Shown: positions 12,106-22,891, counted from the stretch's first letter. The stretch: 64,000 bases of DNA from Aureobasidium sp. EXF-3400 (GCA_024195585.1 SWBL01000283.1:1-64000), one strand, 5' to 3'. Translations and numbers: made by a program. Notes: generated by a model not told the origin, from the sequence alone.

Positions 12106-12567
12106 CTACAGCTCCTTCCTGACCTTCTCGGTGACTTGATCGCGCCCCAGCCATCCCAGCAAGTATGCAACCTTGATCAAGAAAGTCACAGTAGGAACTC
12201 CCATGTACCCCTTCATCTCAGTACTCCAGCTGCTAGGCTCAAAAGCAAGTGGTCCCAAACACCAAAGCCCGAAGATCAAATGTGGGATATCGGATATCGC
12301 AAGAGCCATAATTGTAAACCTGATGGTCTTGATTTCATTGCTTGTCCACATGACGGTGATGAGGAGCATGGCGGCCAGTAGCATCATGTTGCCTCCTTGC
12401 AAGGCCAAGAAGTGCTCGGTTGCCAATGTTGGGTGAGGTGATTGCGAGAGGTAGGTTGAGGCTCCAGCGGCACCACTGAACATGAGGTTGAAACTGCCGA
12501 AAGTGATCATCAATGGTTCTGCGTAGCGGAAGAAGATCCGGGGAAAAGGCGCCATTGTGTTGGCCAT
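12106..12567 (-). CDS. small multi-pass membrane protein (possibly DUF7704-like)
   Basis: A 153-residue intronless protein starting MANTMAPFPRIFFRYAEP. Four hydrophobic segments are visible: about 18-36 (LMITFGSFNLMFSGAAG), 57-74 (GGNMMLLAAMLLITVMW), 83-105 (FTIMALAISDIPHLIFGLWCLG) and 125-141 (VPTVTFLIKVAYLLGWL). The aromatic, Pro-containing start followed by an EP pair and then the first helix resembles fungal four-helix membrane proteins of the DUF7704 type, but that assignment is from memory and tentative. Biochemical role unknown. It ends with a charged cytosolic-looking tail, GRDQVTEKVRKEL. Confidence 0.65.
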   Translation of the reverse strand: MANTMAPFPRIFFRYAEPLMITFGSFNLMFSGAAGASTYLSQSPHPTLATEHFLALQGGNMMLLAAMLLITVMWTSNEIKTIRFTIMALAISDIPHLIFGLWCLGPLAFEPSSWSTEMKGYMGVPTVTFLIKVAYLLGWLGRDQVTEKVRKEL

Positions 12568-12891
12568 GGTGTTCAGAAATGTGATATTTGGTGTATGAGT
12601 TTACGAGAACCGAAGCCTAAGACGATATGGAACAGCAGCTCCATGTCGCCGCACGTGATCTATATACTGCTTGTCACCTGTTCGCGGATCAAGGTGGTGA
12701 AGAATACAACTGGTAGAGATATCTTCATATACATCACCTATTAAGACCTGTAAAAGTCGGCCACCTGATTGAAAGGGTGTCTACTCTTTCGTTCACTTCC
12801 TAAGCCTCCATACATTCGCTCGTACCATAGAAACTTAGAGTAGTCTACAGAGATGTGGTTCCTATGCGACTCATTTCCCGAAGCCTCTTCG
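12568..12891. other. short intergenic region
   Basis: Contains the promoter of the small membrane-protein gene and the 3' flank of the repeat-protein gene. I see no identifiable element. Confidence 0.35.
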
Positions 12892-13716
12892 TCAACATGG
12901 CTGATGAAGCAGGGTATACTCTACTTCTCGCCTGGCACCCCAGACCTTATGCTCATAGCCAATCGGTAGAACCTTCTCTGGCACCCAGTCTGATGTAAAG
13001 CATCTGAAGCAATCGTACAGAGCAGGATCAGATCCTTTGCGTTTCATCCATAGCTTCAACTTCTTTTCATAACCACAGTTTGGCCCGGAACATGTGTGCG
13101 TCACCTCACTTTCGTTCAACTCGACCTCGTGGGCTCTCCACGTCAGCTCCTGCCTAGGAACTTTGCGACAGACCCAAGAGCGAAGACTCATCCGCTGCCT
13201 AGAGATAAAGTCATTGCGATACTGTTGCAACACAGCAAGGCTGACCCGTTTGCGATGTTTTTCACGTGCGGCAGGACTCAGCTTCGCGAGAAAAGTTGCT
13301 GCTCGAGCTTTTTGGGCCTCACGTACTTGGGCATTGAGCCTGTATCGAGCACCAGATCGTTTTGCGAAGTACTCGGGGTCGCTAGCATATCGAGCCTTTT
13401 GCCAAGCAGAATGTTTGGCTAGATATGTTTCGCGATACTCAGGATCGTTGGCATACCGAGCTTTCATACTGGCATTCTGGCGAGCACGAAAGTTTGCACG
13501 ATACTCAGGGTCGTTGGCATACCGCGCTTTGAGAGCCTCGTTGCGGGCTCTTCGCTTTATATCATCTTGTGAAGGATTGGGTGTAGAAGCTGCAGAAGTA
13601 GCATCAGGGCGGCGGTGACTGATGCAGAAGCGGCTAACGAGCAGATTGGAAATGCAGGCAATGGGTGTGTAAGAGGAATAGAGGCGAGACGAGCACCGCG
13701 AGACGAGGGACAGCAT
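12892..13716 (-). CDS. uncharacterised protein with three 22-residue repeats and Cys pairs
   Basis: I do not recognise the family. The 274-residue intronless protein begins with an Arg/Ser-rich, acid-poor stretch (MLSLVSRCSSRLYSSY) that looks like a mitochondrial presequence. Residues about 64-128 hold three tandem 22-residue units, each starting KARYAxDPEY, with the next residues varying (RANF, RETY, FAKR). A basic Ala/Arg-rich helix follows (REAQKARAATFLAKLS). The C-terminal third has Cys/His residues, including THTCSGPNCGY and YDCFRCF, that could bind a metal. Because of the repeats, the opposite strand is also open and periodic there. A nucleic-acid-binding or mitochondrial role is only inference. 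Confidence 0.7.
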   Translation of the reverse strand: MLSLVSRCSSRLYSSYTPIACISNLLVSRFCISHRRPDATSAASTPNPSQDDIKRRARNEALKARYANDPEYRANFRARQNASMKARYANDPEYRETYLAKHSAWQKARYASDPEYFAKRSGARYRLNAQVREAQKARAATFLAKLSPAAREKHRKRVSLAVLQQYRNDFISRQRMSLRSWVCRKVPRQELTWRAHEVELNESEVTHTCSGPNCGYEKKLKLWMKRKGSDPALYDCFRCFTSDWVPEKVLPIGYEHKVWGARREVEYTLLHQPC

Positions 13717-14327
13717 GGTGAGTGGTGTGTTGGAGTTGTTCAGCAGACCTAGATTGCGACGTCAATGTAACATGTCAGGTGGCGCTTGATGGAGCGTCGA
13801 CGAAGGTCTTGACCATAGACTATTGCCGATAGAACCGTCGATAACGATGTGCTATAGGCGTTGCGAGGGGCACGTGAGAGGAGAGAGTCGGGTTAGGTGG
13901 AAGAGCGACTTTCTAAAATTGCATGCCCCAAATGACGATGTTGATGGATCAAGCGAGATGGCTGGGAGGTGGCCGGGGTGGTTATGGCAGTGGCAGCCCA
14001 AACAGCCTTGATTTGTGGTGGAACAATCAGAGAAGCTCAGGACTTGCAGGTCTCGTAGATCATGAATAGATTGCGCAAGTGTTAATTGATGATGGTGGTG
14101 GCAGTTGGGTTGGACGTTAGCGCAACTGGCTTCAGCAGGCTGGTTGCCTGGCCAAAAACAGGGGCTTGTGTTGACGAAACGCCGGCTCTTGAGCTGGACC
14201 AAGGGTCATATATACCTAGTCTGGTCGCAGTGCATGCCACATGCTCTTGCAGTCTAGATTTGTGTCTTCCTAGTGCCTGTCAGAAAGCCTGTGCTGCTTT
14301 TGTGCCGACTCGCACACGCACTGCGCC
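13717..14327. promoter_or_regulatory. divergent intergenic region, repeat protein / Cdc14
   Basis: About 0.6 kb holding both promoters. The overlapping open frames near 13852-14202 have no recognisable content. Confidence 0.4.
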
Positions 14328-15245
14328 ATGGAAGCACTACTGTCTCTCTCCTTCGACAACACGTCTTCCAAGGACATCTCCAAGATCCGCAAGGGCTTGC
14401 GCCAGATTGAAGGTCTGCTGGCTCAGATCTGCATCCCTCCATCATGTTCTCAGCAAAAGCGCCGTCCATCGTCTTCTCGTCTGTCTGGTGACACGCTCCT
14501 TCCGCCCAGACAATTGAGCACCTTGTGCCAGGACCCTGCATACAGAGAGTTCTTTCGCCTGCAAGAGGGCTTCGAGTGGAATGGTACGACGTCTGCCCCA
14601 TGCGACTCCTTCCCTATACTGACTTCTCCCTCTAGTCGCTTCTCGCCTGATGGCCTGTCTCGAGACCTTGCTGGGAATGCCCAATGGTGACTATCCACAT
14701 CTCAATCACGACCAACCTCATTCTGACCTATCCCAGCAACTCAATCCAATGCCATCATCCTTACCGCCCTCGACATTCTCCAAGGAGTTCTCCTCCTACA
14801 CCCTCCTTCACGCGCTCTCTTCCGTCGCGAGAGTTATATGGACCTTCTCCTTGATCTTCTCGATGCCGCAAACCCTCCTGTCGTCCAGTCGCAGGCTCTC
14901 CTTGTCCTTGTTACTGCTCTCCTTGCAACTCCAGAAAGCACTCGCACCTTCGAGAAGATGGATGGCCTCCTCACAATCGCCAGCTTGTTCAAGTCACGCA
15001 GTACCTCCAGAGAAGTCAAGTTGAAGGTCGTCGAGTTCCTCTACTTCTATCTCATGCCCGAATCTCCTTCTGCCAACTCTTCCTCGGCTGGTCCGCAGAA
15101 GAAGTCCAGCAAGCGCATTACCACGAACGAGAATATCGCCTTTTCAAAGACGACCGACGAAAAACAACGCCTGCTTGGCCAGTACCTGAGCAACGTCAAC
15201 GAGCTCGTCCAGGATCTCAAGGAGAATGCTCCTTTTGCTTTCTAA
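14328..15245 (+). CDS. cdc14: Cdc14-type septation initiation network protein
   Basis: Related to fission-yeast Cdc14, the partner of the Sid1 kinase in the septation initiation network at the spindle pole body; it is not the Cdc14 phosphatase. Exons 14328-14583, 14636-14686 and 14737-15245 give 271 residues, with both junctions in phase 1. The start MEALLSLSFDNTSS is followed by IRKGLRQIEGLLAQI, then FEWNVASRLMACLETLLG across exon 1/2, ILTALDILQGVLLLHP, and FLYFYLMPESP near the C-terminus. These helical repeats and the length fit the family. No phosphatase CxxxxxR motif is present. The function in this fungus (septation or conidiation) is inferred from the family. Confidence 0.85.
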
Positions 15246-16103
15246 ACGAGTCTATTTTCTTTCTTCTACATCAACGGCATCCGTGGTGGGTTGCCATGGA
15301 GTTTTGACCTTTGTCTACGGAACCGGCACAGGGAGGACAAGGTATTGGGTATTTTGGCGCTCGAAACACATGCTTGGGTCGTTTCGCAAACACTGCATTT
15401 TGAAGCATTGGGCCGGAGTATTGTGAATTCAAGGTTGCGTTTTTCTTGTTGCATGTTTTCTCGATGGATACCCCCACGTACAGCAGAGGCGCAGTAAGAT
15501 GCTGATGCCTTTAGACAGGAACCTAAACATCATCATGACTGTCTCTAAAGCGTCTTCCGGGTCGACGAATGAGCGACTGTAGTAAACACTTTCACTCACT
15601 ATCATGTGGTCTGTGCGTGAGTCAATTGTCTTCGAGGTTGTGCTAAGCGCCGACTCTTCTGCAAGATTGTCTCTGCAGCCTACATCTCGGGCCCTAGTAT
15701 TCTTCTGGCGCTTTTGAGTAACAATTCCTGCCACCCATGTGTATGATGACGATGGCTGGGCGGCTGCTGAAGACATGAATAGAAAAGTGTACAAGACCTC
15801 GCCCGCGCGAGTGCTCGTAGGTTCTCGACATCTCCTTCTACCGTTGTCTCTATTGTTTTTCCTATTCATCTTGTCTTCTTTTTCATCTTCATCTAATCAC
15901 ACCGCTGGTCGGATTCTCTCCTTCTAATTTCTCTATTATGAGCTCGCCACAATAGTAATCATCCTCAATTCTTACCAATAAACTCTATTGAAGGTATGGT
16001 CTCTACCAGAACATATCAGAAACCACAGATGATTCTTTTCAACTATTCTTGACATCACAACCTAACACCAATTTCAAAGCATACATTACAAATCAAACAC
16101 ATC
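15246..16103. other. intergenic region
   Basis: About 0.86 kb between two plus-strand genes. The last ~130 bases before 16104 are A/C/T-rich and resemble a 5' leader; an AG/GTATGG junction near 15990 could be a leader-intron donor. Nothing else is recognised. Confidence 0.35.
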
Positions 16104-18029
16104 ATGGCACCTCGTTTTGGTCAGCCTTACGCTCTTTATCTGCGAGATTTAGTTGCTTTGCCGGCAAAGCTTCTACCATCTATTCCTGCCTGCGCTCAAT
16201 CCTGCGTTTCCACAGCGGTTACGGGTGGCTTGGTCCCATCTGAATGCAACAACTCGAATGATGCTTCTTGTCTCTGCTCGCACTACAGCACATCTGGCTA
16301 TACTCTTGGCGAGTTTGTGCTCGGCTGCATGATCGAACATTGCCCTGAAGCAATTGTGAACGCATCTGGACATCAAGCTTATAGCTTGTGCTCCACGTAC
16401 AGCAATGCAGTGGTACCCACACATTCTGTGTTGACCATGACAACATCATTCCAACCGACCACATCGACACCATCATCGCAGGCTACTCAGTCAAGTGCAG
16501 TACCTACCGACACCACGGCACTCATAACATCGACTCCAAACAGCGTTATCAGTGTGCCTACCTCGAACATTTCTCGTTCATTCTCAGCATCACCAACTGG
16601 TCCCTCTGCAACATCAACTCAATCAGCCAAACCTCTGACGACTGGTCAGACCGTTGGTATCTCTGTCGCCTCGATCGCAATCGCCGCTCTCATCTTTGGG
16701 CTGTGTTTCTTTTGTTGTTGCTGTGTCAGACGTCGCAAGAAGGAAGAGAAGAAAAAGAAATCTGGCATTCCATCAAGAAAGTGGTTCAAGTCAAGCCACC
16801 GTCTAGACTTCCAAGATCAATCTTCTCCCACTGGGTCCAAGTTCCCTCCCAAGAACACTACCAGATCAGCCATCTCATCCGTTCCTCGCAGACCGCCGAG
16901 GTCTTCCTCAGCAAGTCCAAACAGATCGCCTCGCTCCTCCATGAGCAGCTTCACCAAATCACCTGAGGTCATCAATCAGCGTCGCTTCAGACCCTCGCTC
17001 CGACCTCAATTAGAATGGTGGAAGCAAACCTCTCAACCCGATATTCGCCAGGTTCCTGACGGCTTGAAGTCACACAGAGCCAGTATTTCCTCACCTTCAC
17101 GCAGTGAGACGACATCTCTCAGACTCCCAACTCCTATTACCAACATCACGATCAATGTGAAAAAGGCAAGCAAACAACTCAGACCGGACAGCGCCGCTAC
17201 TCGATGGACAGTGTTTGAAGAGGACAGCAAGACACCCACACATAAATCAGTACTGCCGAATCCACCTGCAGTTCCCAAAGCAATTTTCCTATCGCCAATT
17301 CATCCTCCTACAGGACCAAGCTTTGCCGACCAATACACAACCTCTCCAGAAGAGATGGTCAAGTCAGGCTTGATGCTTCAAATTCCTCGCAAGCCTGTGA
17401 GAAGTGATGAGAGTCCTCTGCCCAACGGCATCTCTCTGAACACGGGTGCCTCAAGAAACGATCATCTGTCCATGCCACCCAGCAGCGCAGCAAGCTATCT
17501 CCCAGCCTACTACACCAGCTCCGACAGCCGCACACCCGTAGCACCAAAATGGAGCCCTAACGACCACGAGCGCTTCAGTCAACCCGGCTTTGCACCATTG
17601 CCATTGGTGCCACGCGGTGTACGCAGCTCATGGGCTTCAGCAACAACCTTCGAATCCGTCGATCCTGATGAAACAACACCAGAAAATGAAGTCGACAAGC
17701 AGTTGTCTCCGGTTTCGTATCCTAAGGTGCCTCGTCCTTCCAACCAGGCTATTCCTCGGTCTCCTCCTTCTGCTACGTCGAGTCGAAAGGTGACTCTGGC
17801 AGCAAAGAGACGTGGTGAAGACCTATCGTTGGATTTGGGTCGTGATTCGCCAATCGCGAAGATCATGGAAGCGCCCGAATCGCCATTGAAAAACTACAGT
17901 CGCAGAAACCAGAAGAAGAATGATCAGACACCTCAGATGGAGTTGAAGAGTCCGCTTTGGGAGCCCAAACTTACGCCCAGCAGAAGAGGCGACGATTTGT
18001 ATCTTTCGGTGGAGGTCAAGGGTCGTTGA
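16104..18029 (+). CDS. CFEM-domain single-pass membrane protein
   Basis: A 641-residue intronless protein. The N-terminal CFEM domain has the eight expected cysteines at about residues 30, 34, 48, 56, 58, 75, 80 and 96. CFEM domains occur in fungal surface proteins for haem/iron uptake, adhesion or signalling. A Ser/Thr-rich stalk (about 105-180) leads to one hydrophobic helix (about 184-203) that ends in CFFCCCC and a basic RRRKKEEKKKK stretch. The long cytosolic tail is rich in Ser and Pro with many SP/TP sites and poly-basic patches, so it could be phosphorylated. The N-terminus is only weakly signal-peptide-like (LYLRDLVALPAKLLP), so an upstream exon cannot be excluded. Unlike most CFEM proteins it is not GPI-anchored. 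Confidence 0.82.
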   Translation: MAPRFGQPYALYLRDLVALPAKLLPSIPACAQSCVSTAVTGGLVPSECNNSNDASCLCSHYSTSGYTLGEFVLGCMIEHCPEAIVNASGHQAYSLCSTYSNAVVPTHSVLTMTTSFQPTTSTPSSQATQSSAVPTDTTALITSTPNSVISVPTSNISRSFSASPTGPSATSTQSAKPLTTGQTVGISVASIAIAALIFGLCFFCCCCVRRRKKEEKKKKSGIPSRKWFKSSHRLDFQDQSSPTGSKFPPKNTTRSAISSVPRRPPRSSSASPNRSPRSSMSSFTKSPEVINQRRFRPSLRPQLEWWKQTSQPDIRQVPDGLKSHRASISSPSRSETTSLRLPTPITNITINVKKASKQLRPDSAATRWTVFEEDSKTPTHKSVLPNPPAVPKAIFLSPIHPPTGPSFADQYTTSPEEMVKSGLMLQIPRKPVRSDESPLPNGISLNTGASRNDHLSMPPSSAASYLPAYYTSSDSRTPVAPKWSPNDHERFSQPGFAPLPLVPRGVRSSWASATTFESVDPDETTPENEVDKQLSPVSYPKVPRPSNQAIPRSPPSATSSRKVTLAAKRRGEDLSLDLGRDSPIAKIMEAPESPLKNYSRRNQKKNDQTPQMELKSPLWEPKLTPSRRGDDLYLSVEVKGR

Positions 18030-18902
18030 GAGAAGAGGTAAACATTCATTGAACACTTTGGACTTTTTTGCTTTCGTCTCTTTGGCTCAGTTGGAAGCAC
18101 GCAAAGCAAAGCAAGATACCCTGATTTGTATGCATAGCGGAGGTGTTCCTTCTTCTTGGGGATTTCTTTTCTAGCATTTTTCCATTCAACCCATTCATTC
18201 TTTTACAAGTCAAAAAGCATATACACTAGCACCATATTCTTATCCAAGTACATCTCCAAACCCATTGTATCCCTGCTAGCCATTATTGCCTAAATGGCCG
18301 TGGAGAAGCGCATGGCACTCAAGCAGTGGAACGTGGTCCGTTGAGAAGCTCGTTGCGCCCAATTATTGGAAAAGGAGTTTCAATGAACACGAGCAAAACA
18401 CCCATAGCCGTAAGAGCAGTCGCGCGGCTATCAGATTTGATAACCGCCCGGAAGAATAGCATAAGCCGGCGCGGAGATGCTTGCTAATTGAGGCTGCCGA
18501 CACCGCTTTGGCAAAACAGGACGGAGATTAGATGGAGTTTTGTTCGAGGGGTTATGCAAAACAATGTCGGAATAATCTGAAATGTGTTCAATTCACCCGA
18601 GCTGTTAGCCTCGTCTGCTGAGTACAGTATGGCCGAGAAGTCAAACAAAGAAAAAAAGCCTGAAACGAAGAAGGATGGCGGTCACCATAGCATAAGGTAG
18701 CTAGGGAGGGGTGCACAGATATTACCCGTTCGTCACAGCTATCGGCACCTCTGCGGTTGCTTAGTGAGGGCTCTTGACGGTGACGTCGGCTTTGGCCCGG
18801 GAGCGGATTCGGGCTCAACAACGTGCATCTTTTCTCTGAGTCGGCCAGATCTACAACTTTCTTTCCTTTCACTCATCACAAACCTCTGTCATATCATTCA
18901 AA
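18030..18902. other. intergenic region upstream of transketolase
   Basis: About 0.87 kb. The ~60 bases before 18903 are rich in pyrimidine (TTTCTTTCCTTTCACTC), typical of strongly expressed fungal genes. Nothing else is identified. Confidence 0.4.
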
Positions 18903-21393
18903 ATGGGTTACGGAGAAGTTGACCAGACCGCCATCAACACCATCAGACTGCTCGCAGTAAGCCTTCACTCACCGCATAGCTACCTACCCCTCCATGAGCT
19001 CTGGGGAGCTGTGACCGCTTGTTGAGTCGCCACATCCACCTCGAGTCTTCTGCCAGGGGGTAGTCAATGATGGACTATACTGACATGAGATGCTCTTACA
19101 GGTCGATGCGACCGCCAAAGCCAACTCGGGTCACCCCGGTGCACCCATGGGTATGGCCCCTGTCTCGCACGTTCTTTTCAACAAGTTCATGCGTTTCAAC
19201 CCCAAGAACCCCGACTGGCTCAACAGAGACAGATTCGTTCTCTCGTAAGTCACACTTCGTCCATTGATTGGGCTGGCTGTCGAGTCGTACATGATACAAT
19301 GGTTGTTTTTTTCGTTATCATGGAAGCCGGCGGGGCAGCCTCTCCACAGCCCGCAGCCCGACTTCAAATGCCGATAACAGCTCAAATCTGAACCCACGAG
19401 CATGGCTAACAGAATTGGCTCACAGGAACGGCCACGGTTGCATGCTCCAGTATGCTCTCCTCCACTTGTTCGGCTATGCCTTGAGCATGGACGACTTGAA
19501 GGCTTTCAGAGTGAGTCTTTGCTGGTTGCAAAACACGAAAATCATCATTCTAACATGAAATAAGACCATTGACAGCATCTGCCCTGGTCACCCCGAGGCT
19601 CACGACACTCCCGGTGTCGAGGTCACCACTGGCCCTCTTGGTCAGGGTTTCGCCAACGCTGTTGGTCTTGCCATGGCCCAGGCCCAGACTGCTGGTACCT
19701 TCAACAAGCCCGGTTTCGACCTCGTCAACAACTACACCTACTGCTTCTTCGGTGACGGTTGCGCCATGGAGGGTATTGCCTCTGAGGCCGCCTCCACTGC
19801 CGGTCACTTGCAGCTCGGCAACCTCATCGCCATCTACGATGACAACCACATTTCCATTGGTGAGTGGCTTTCCCAGATTGTACTCACGAAATTTCGACTA
19901 ACAATTAACCAGACGGTGACACCAAGTGCGCCTTCACTGAGGATGTCATGAAGCGTTTCGAGGCCTACGGCTGGCACACCGAGCACGTCGAGAAGGGTGA
20001 CACTGACCTCCAAGGTATCGAGGATGCCATCAAGAGATGCCGTGAAGTCAAGGACAAGCCCTCAGTCATCAAGCTCACCACCACCATCGGTTTCGGTTCC
20101 CAGCTCCAGGGTACCGGCGGTGTCCACGGCAACCCCCTCAAGGCCGACGACATCAAGCACGTCAAGAAGCAGTTCGGCTTCGACCCCGAGAAGTCCTTCG
20201 TCGTTCCCCAGGAGGTTTACGACATGTACCACAAGACCGCCGATGCCGGTGCCGCCGCCGAGGCTGAGTGGAACAAGCTCTTCGAGAAGTACGCTTCTGA
20301 GCACAAGGAGGCCCACGCCGACCTTGCCCGCCGTCTCACCGGCAAGCTCCCCGAGGGCTGGCAGAAGTCCCTCCCTACCTACAAGCCCACCGATGATGCC
20401 ATCGCTTCCAGAAAGCTTTCCGAGTCCGTCCTCGAGGCTATCTACGAGGCTGTTCCCGAGCTGGTCTCTGGTTCCGCCGATTTGACTGGCTCCAACAACA
20501 CCCGCTGGAAGAAGGCCGTCGACTTCCAGCCCCCCAACACCGGCATTGGCCAGTGGAACGGTCGTTACATGCGTTACGGTGTCCGCGAGCACGCCATGGC
20601 CGCCATCATGAACGGTCTCTCCGCCTACGGTACCCTCATCCCCGCCGGTGGTACTTTCCTCAACTTCGTCTCATACGCCGCCGGTGCCGTCCGTCTTTCC
20701 GCTCTGTCTCACCAGCGCGTTCTCTACATCGCCACCCACGACTCCATCGGTCTTGGTGAGGACGGTCCCACTCACCAGCCTATTGAGACTCTTGCTCACT
20801 TCCGTGCCCTCCCCAACATCATGGTCTGGCGCCCTGCTGACGGTAACGAGTGCTCTGCTGCCTACTACGTTGCCCTGACCAGCCGCGAGACTCCTTCCCT
20901 CCTCGCCCTTACCCGTCAGAACCTGCCCCAGCTTGAGGGCTCCACCATCGAGAAGGCCTCCAAGGGTGGTTACGTCGCTCTCGAGCAGGAGAAGGCCGAT
21001 GTCACCCTCGTTTCCACCGGTTCCGAGGTCGGCATCTGTCTTGAGGCTGTCAAGACCCTCAAGGACGAGTACAACCTTACCGCTCGTGTTGTTTCCATGC
21101 CCTGCATGGAGGTCTTTGACGCACAAGACAAGGACTACCGCCTGTCGGTCATCCCCGACGGTATCCCCACCATGTCCGTTGAGGTCATGTCGACTCTCGG
21201 CTGGGAGAAGTACTCTCACGAGCAGTTCGGTCTCAACAGATTCGGTGCTTCGGGTGCCTACAAGGACGTCTACAAGAAGTTCGAGTTCACCCCCGAGGGC
21301 ATTGCCAGCCGTGCCAAGAAGACTGTCGACTTCTACAAGGACGTCAAGCCTCTGCGCTCTCCCATCAACCGTGCCTTCCTCCAGCTCATCTAA
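18903..21393 (+). CDS. TKL1: transketolase
   Basis: A thiamine-diphosphate enzyme of the non-oxidative pentose phosphate pathway; it transfers two-carbon units between sugar phosphates in the cytosol. Five exons: 18903-18956, 19102-19244, 19426-19510, 19565-19859 and 19913-21393, giving 685 residues, the family's standard length. Visible motifs are [26 protein letters not shown], the ThDP/Mg motif from [13 protein letters not shown] to DDNHISIDGDT (split by intron 4), and [18 protein letters not shown] in the pyrimidine domain. Codon choice is strongly biased toward C-ending codons (GCC, CTC, AAG, GTC), unlike neighbouring genes, which implies high expression. Four introns crowd the first third, a common fungal pattern. 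Confidence 0.96.
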
Positions 21394-21601
21394 GCGGATG
21401 AAAGCTGTGGTTACGGCCGCGTGTTGACATGACTTTTTCCTTTATGCTTCTCAAAATGTATGCCCCCCTCTCTACACTTGGGGTAATTGCTACATAGAAT
21501 GAAACGGCGAATACGATACCAATTATTTTGCACAATTACTTTTTCAGCGCAACAGTTCCAAAAATGTGTATAGTGATATGTGAAAACACGACGATGGATG
21601 T

Positions 21602-22339
21602 CTACTTGTTCTGTCCACGCTCTCTAACCGTCTTTGCAATCCAGTCTCCAGCTTCTGTCTTCATGCCCTCGAACCCTTGGGCAACGCCCTCTCTATCCTC
21701 AACACCCATCTCTTGGCTCATCTTGTACTTTCCACCCAGACTCGTGACCTTGATCTCAATGCCAATGATGTTCTTCCGCAAAAGCTCGATATACTTCTCA
21801 GGCGCATCATCCACTTTCCACGGCTTTTGATGTCCCATAATCTCCTCTTCAGCCTTGTTACTCAAATCCCTAATCTGCTTGTTCAGAAACTCAATCGTCG
21901 AATCTGCCTTTGAATCCACATAGACAGTCGCTGTTCCATATGCTTGCGCAGCTGCATAGTTCCACGTGGGCACCACTTTGCCGCTTTCTGGTTTTGTCTT
22001 TGTGTAGAATTTGGGGGTTACGTAGGAGTGGTGTGGCGCATTGAACAACACCATTACTTCTTGTTGGAGTTGGAATGGGTTTCCTGGTGTTGCAGAGGCA
22101 TGTTCGATGAAGACTTTTGCGTGGGGGTTTTGACGTGCTATGTGTCCGCGTAGAGTGGGTAGGGAGTCGTCTGAGGGACTAGGGTCGTCGACTACCCAGG
22201 GAATGTGGCTGGTTTGGAGGTAGTGGATTGATGGGTCTGAGGAAGGCAGAGCGGTGGTCAGGAGGCCGAGGGGGTTGGCAGAGAGGAAAGCTTTCAAGGC
22301 TGGGATGGAGGGTTCGGCGTGGACGGCGCGTAGATACAT
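21602..22339 (-). CDS. PaiB-like FMN-binding split-barrel protein
   Basis: Related to bacterial PaiB, annotated as FMN-binding negative transcriptional regulator, and to fungal homologues of unknown function. I chose the ATG at 22339 because MYLRAVHAEPSIPALKAFL matches the family start; 43 extra in-frame residues upstream look like leader. The 245-residue product shows NPLGLLTTALPS, IPWVVDD, LRGHIARQNPHAK, VMVLFNAPHHSYVTP and VPTWNYAAAQAYGTA, the usual conserved blocks, and a C-terminal MSQE-containing helix. It probably binds FMN and is cytosolic; a DNA-binding role in fungi is doubtful. It lies tail-to-tail with transketolase (about 208 bp between stops). Confidence 0.85.
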   Translation of the reverse strand: MYLRAVHAEPSIPALKAFLSANPLGLLTTALPSSDPSIHYLQTSHIPWVVDDPSPSDDSLPTLRGHIARQNPHAKVFIEHASATPGNPFQLQQEVMVLFNAPHHSYVTPKFYTKTKPESGKVVPTWNYAAAQAYGTATVYVDSKADSTIEFLNKQIRDLSNKAEEEIMGHQKPWKVDDAPEKYIELLRKNIIGIEIKVTSLGGKYKMSQEMGVEDREGVAQGFEGMKTEAGDWIAKTVRERGQNK

Positions 22340-22891
22340 TGTTGACGGGTTGCAGGATGGTGAACTGAAGATGATTCGCTGAATAGGAGCGATGGGTGAC
22401 AGTTCTCTGTTGGGATCGAGAACAGAGTATGTGTTTCCTGCTGGGTCAGTGTAGAAATAGTGAGTCACTAAGCAACGTTATACACGCATTGTCAGGGTTC
22501 TAGATGTCGTCGATAGGGCGTGGAAAGTGTTGATTGTACTTGACCAGGCGCTTCGACTTGCCTCGAAAGGTTAAAGCCATCCGAGGATGAGTAACGGGCA
22601 TCTGTAGGGCTTTGTGTGGCCACCGCAGTAGCCGCATCTATCAGTGGTGTGCCCTATCTTTGATCGATCATAGCGGCCACTGATGTTGTGAGATGTTATC
22701 CTAGACACGGACGTTTCTACTGTTTCTGATGTGGATGGAAGGTGCGACAGCTTGGTGGTGCTTGGGAAAGAGACTCCACAGGTCGGAAGAGAGCGTCGTG
22801 CCTGCCGACATCTTGTGCTTGTCTTCGGACTCGTTGATAACCTTGCACAACATCCCCAATACAACCTGCTCATCGTTACTGCTTTTGTGTT
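22340..22891. promoter_or_regulatory. divergent intergenic region, PaiB-like / F-box
   Basis: About 0.55 kb holding both promoters. The in-frame extension of the PaiB-like frame (22340-22468) is probably leader sequence. No other element is recognised. Confidence 0.35.

Noticed and set aside
14328..15245. Cdc14 dual-specificity phosphatase
   Set aside because: No HCxxxxxR active site; the sequence matches the unrelated septation-network protein of the same name.
20062..21219. Long minus-strand open frames (176 and 182 codons) opposite transketolase
   Set aside because: They mirror the strong C-ending codon bias of the transketolase gene (G in the first position of the reverse frame) and show only low-complexity Gly/Val/Leu-rich sequence.
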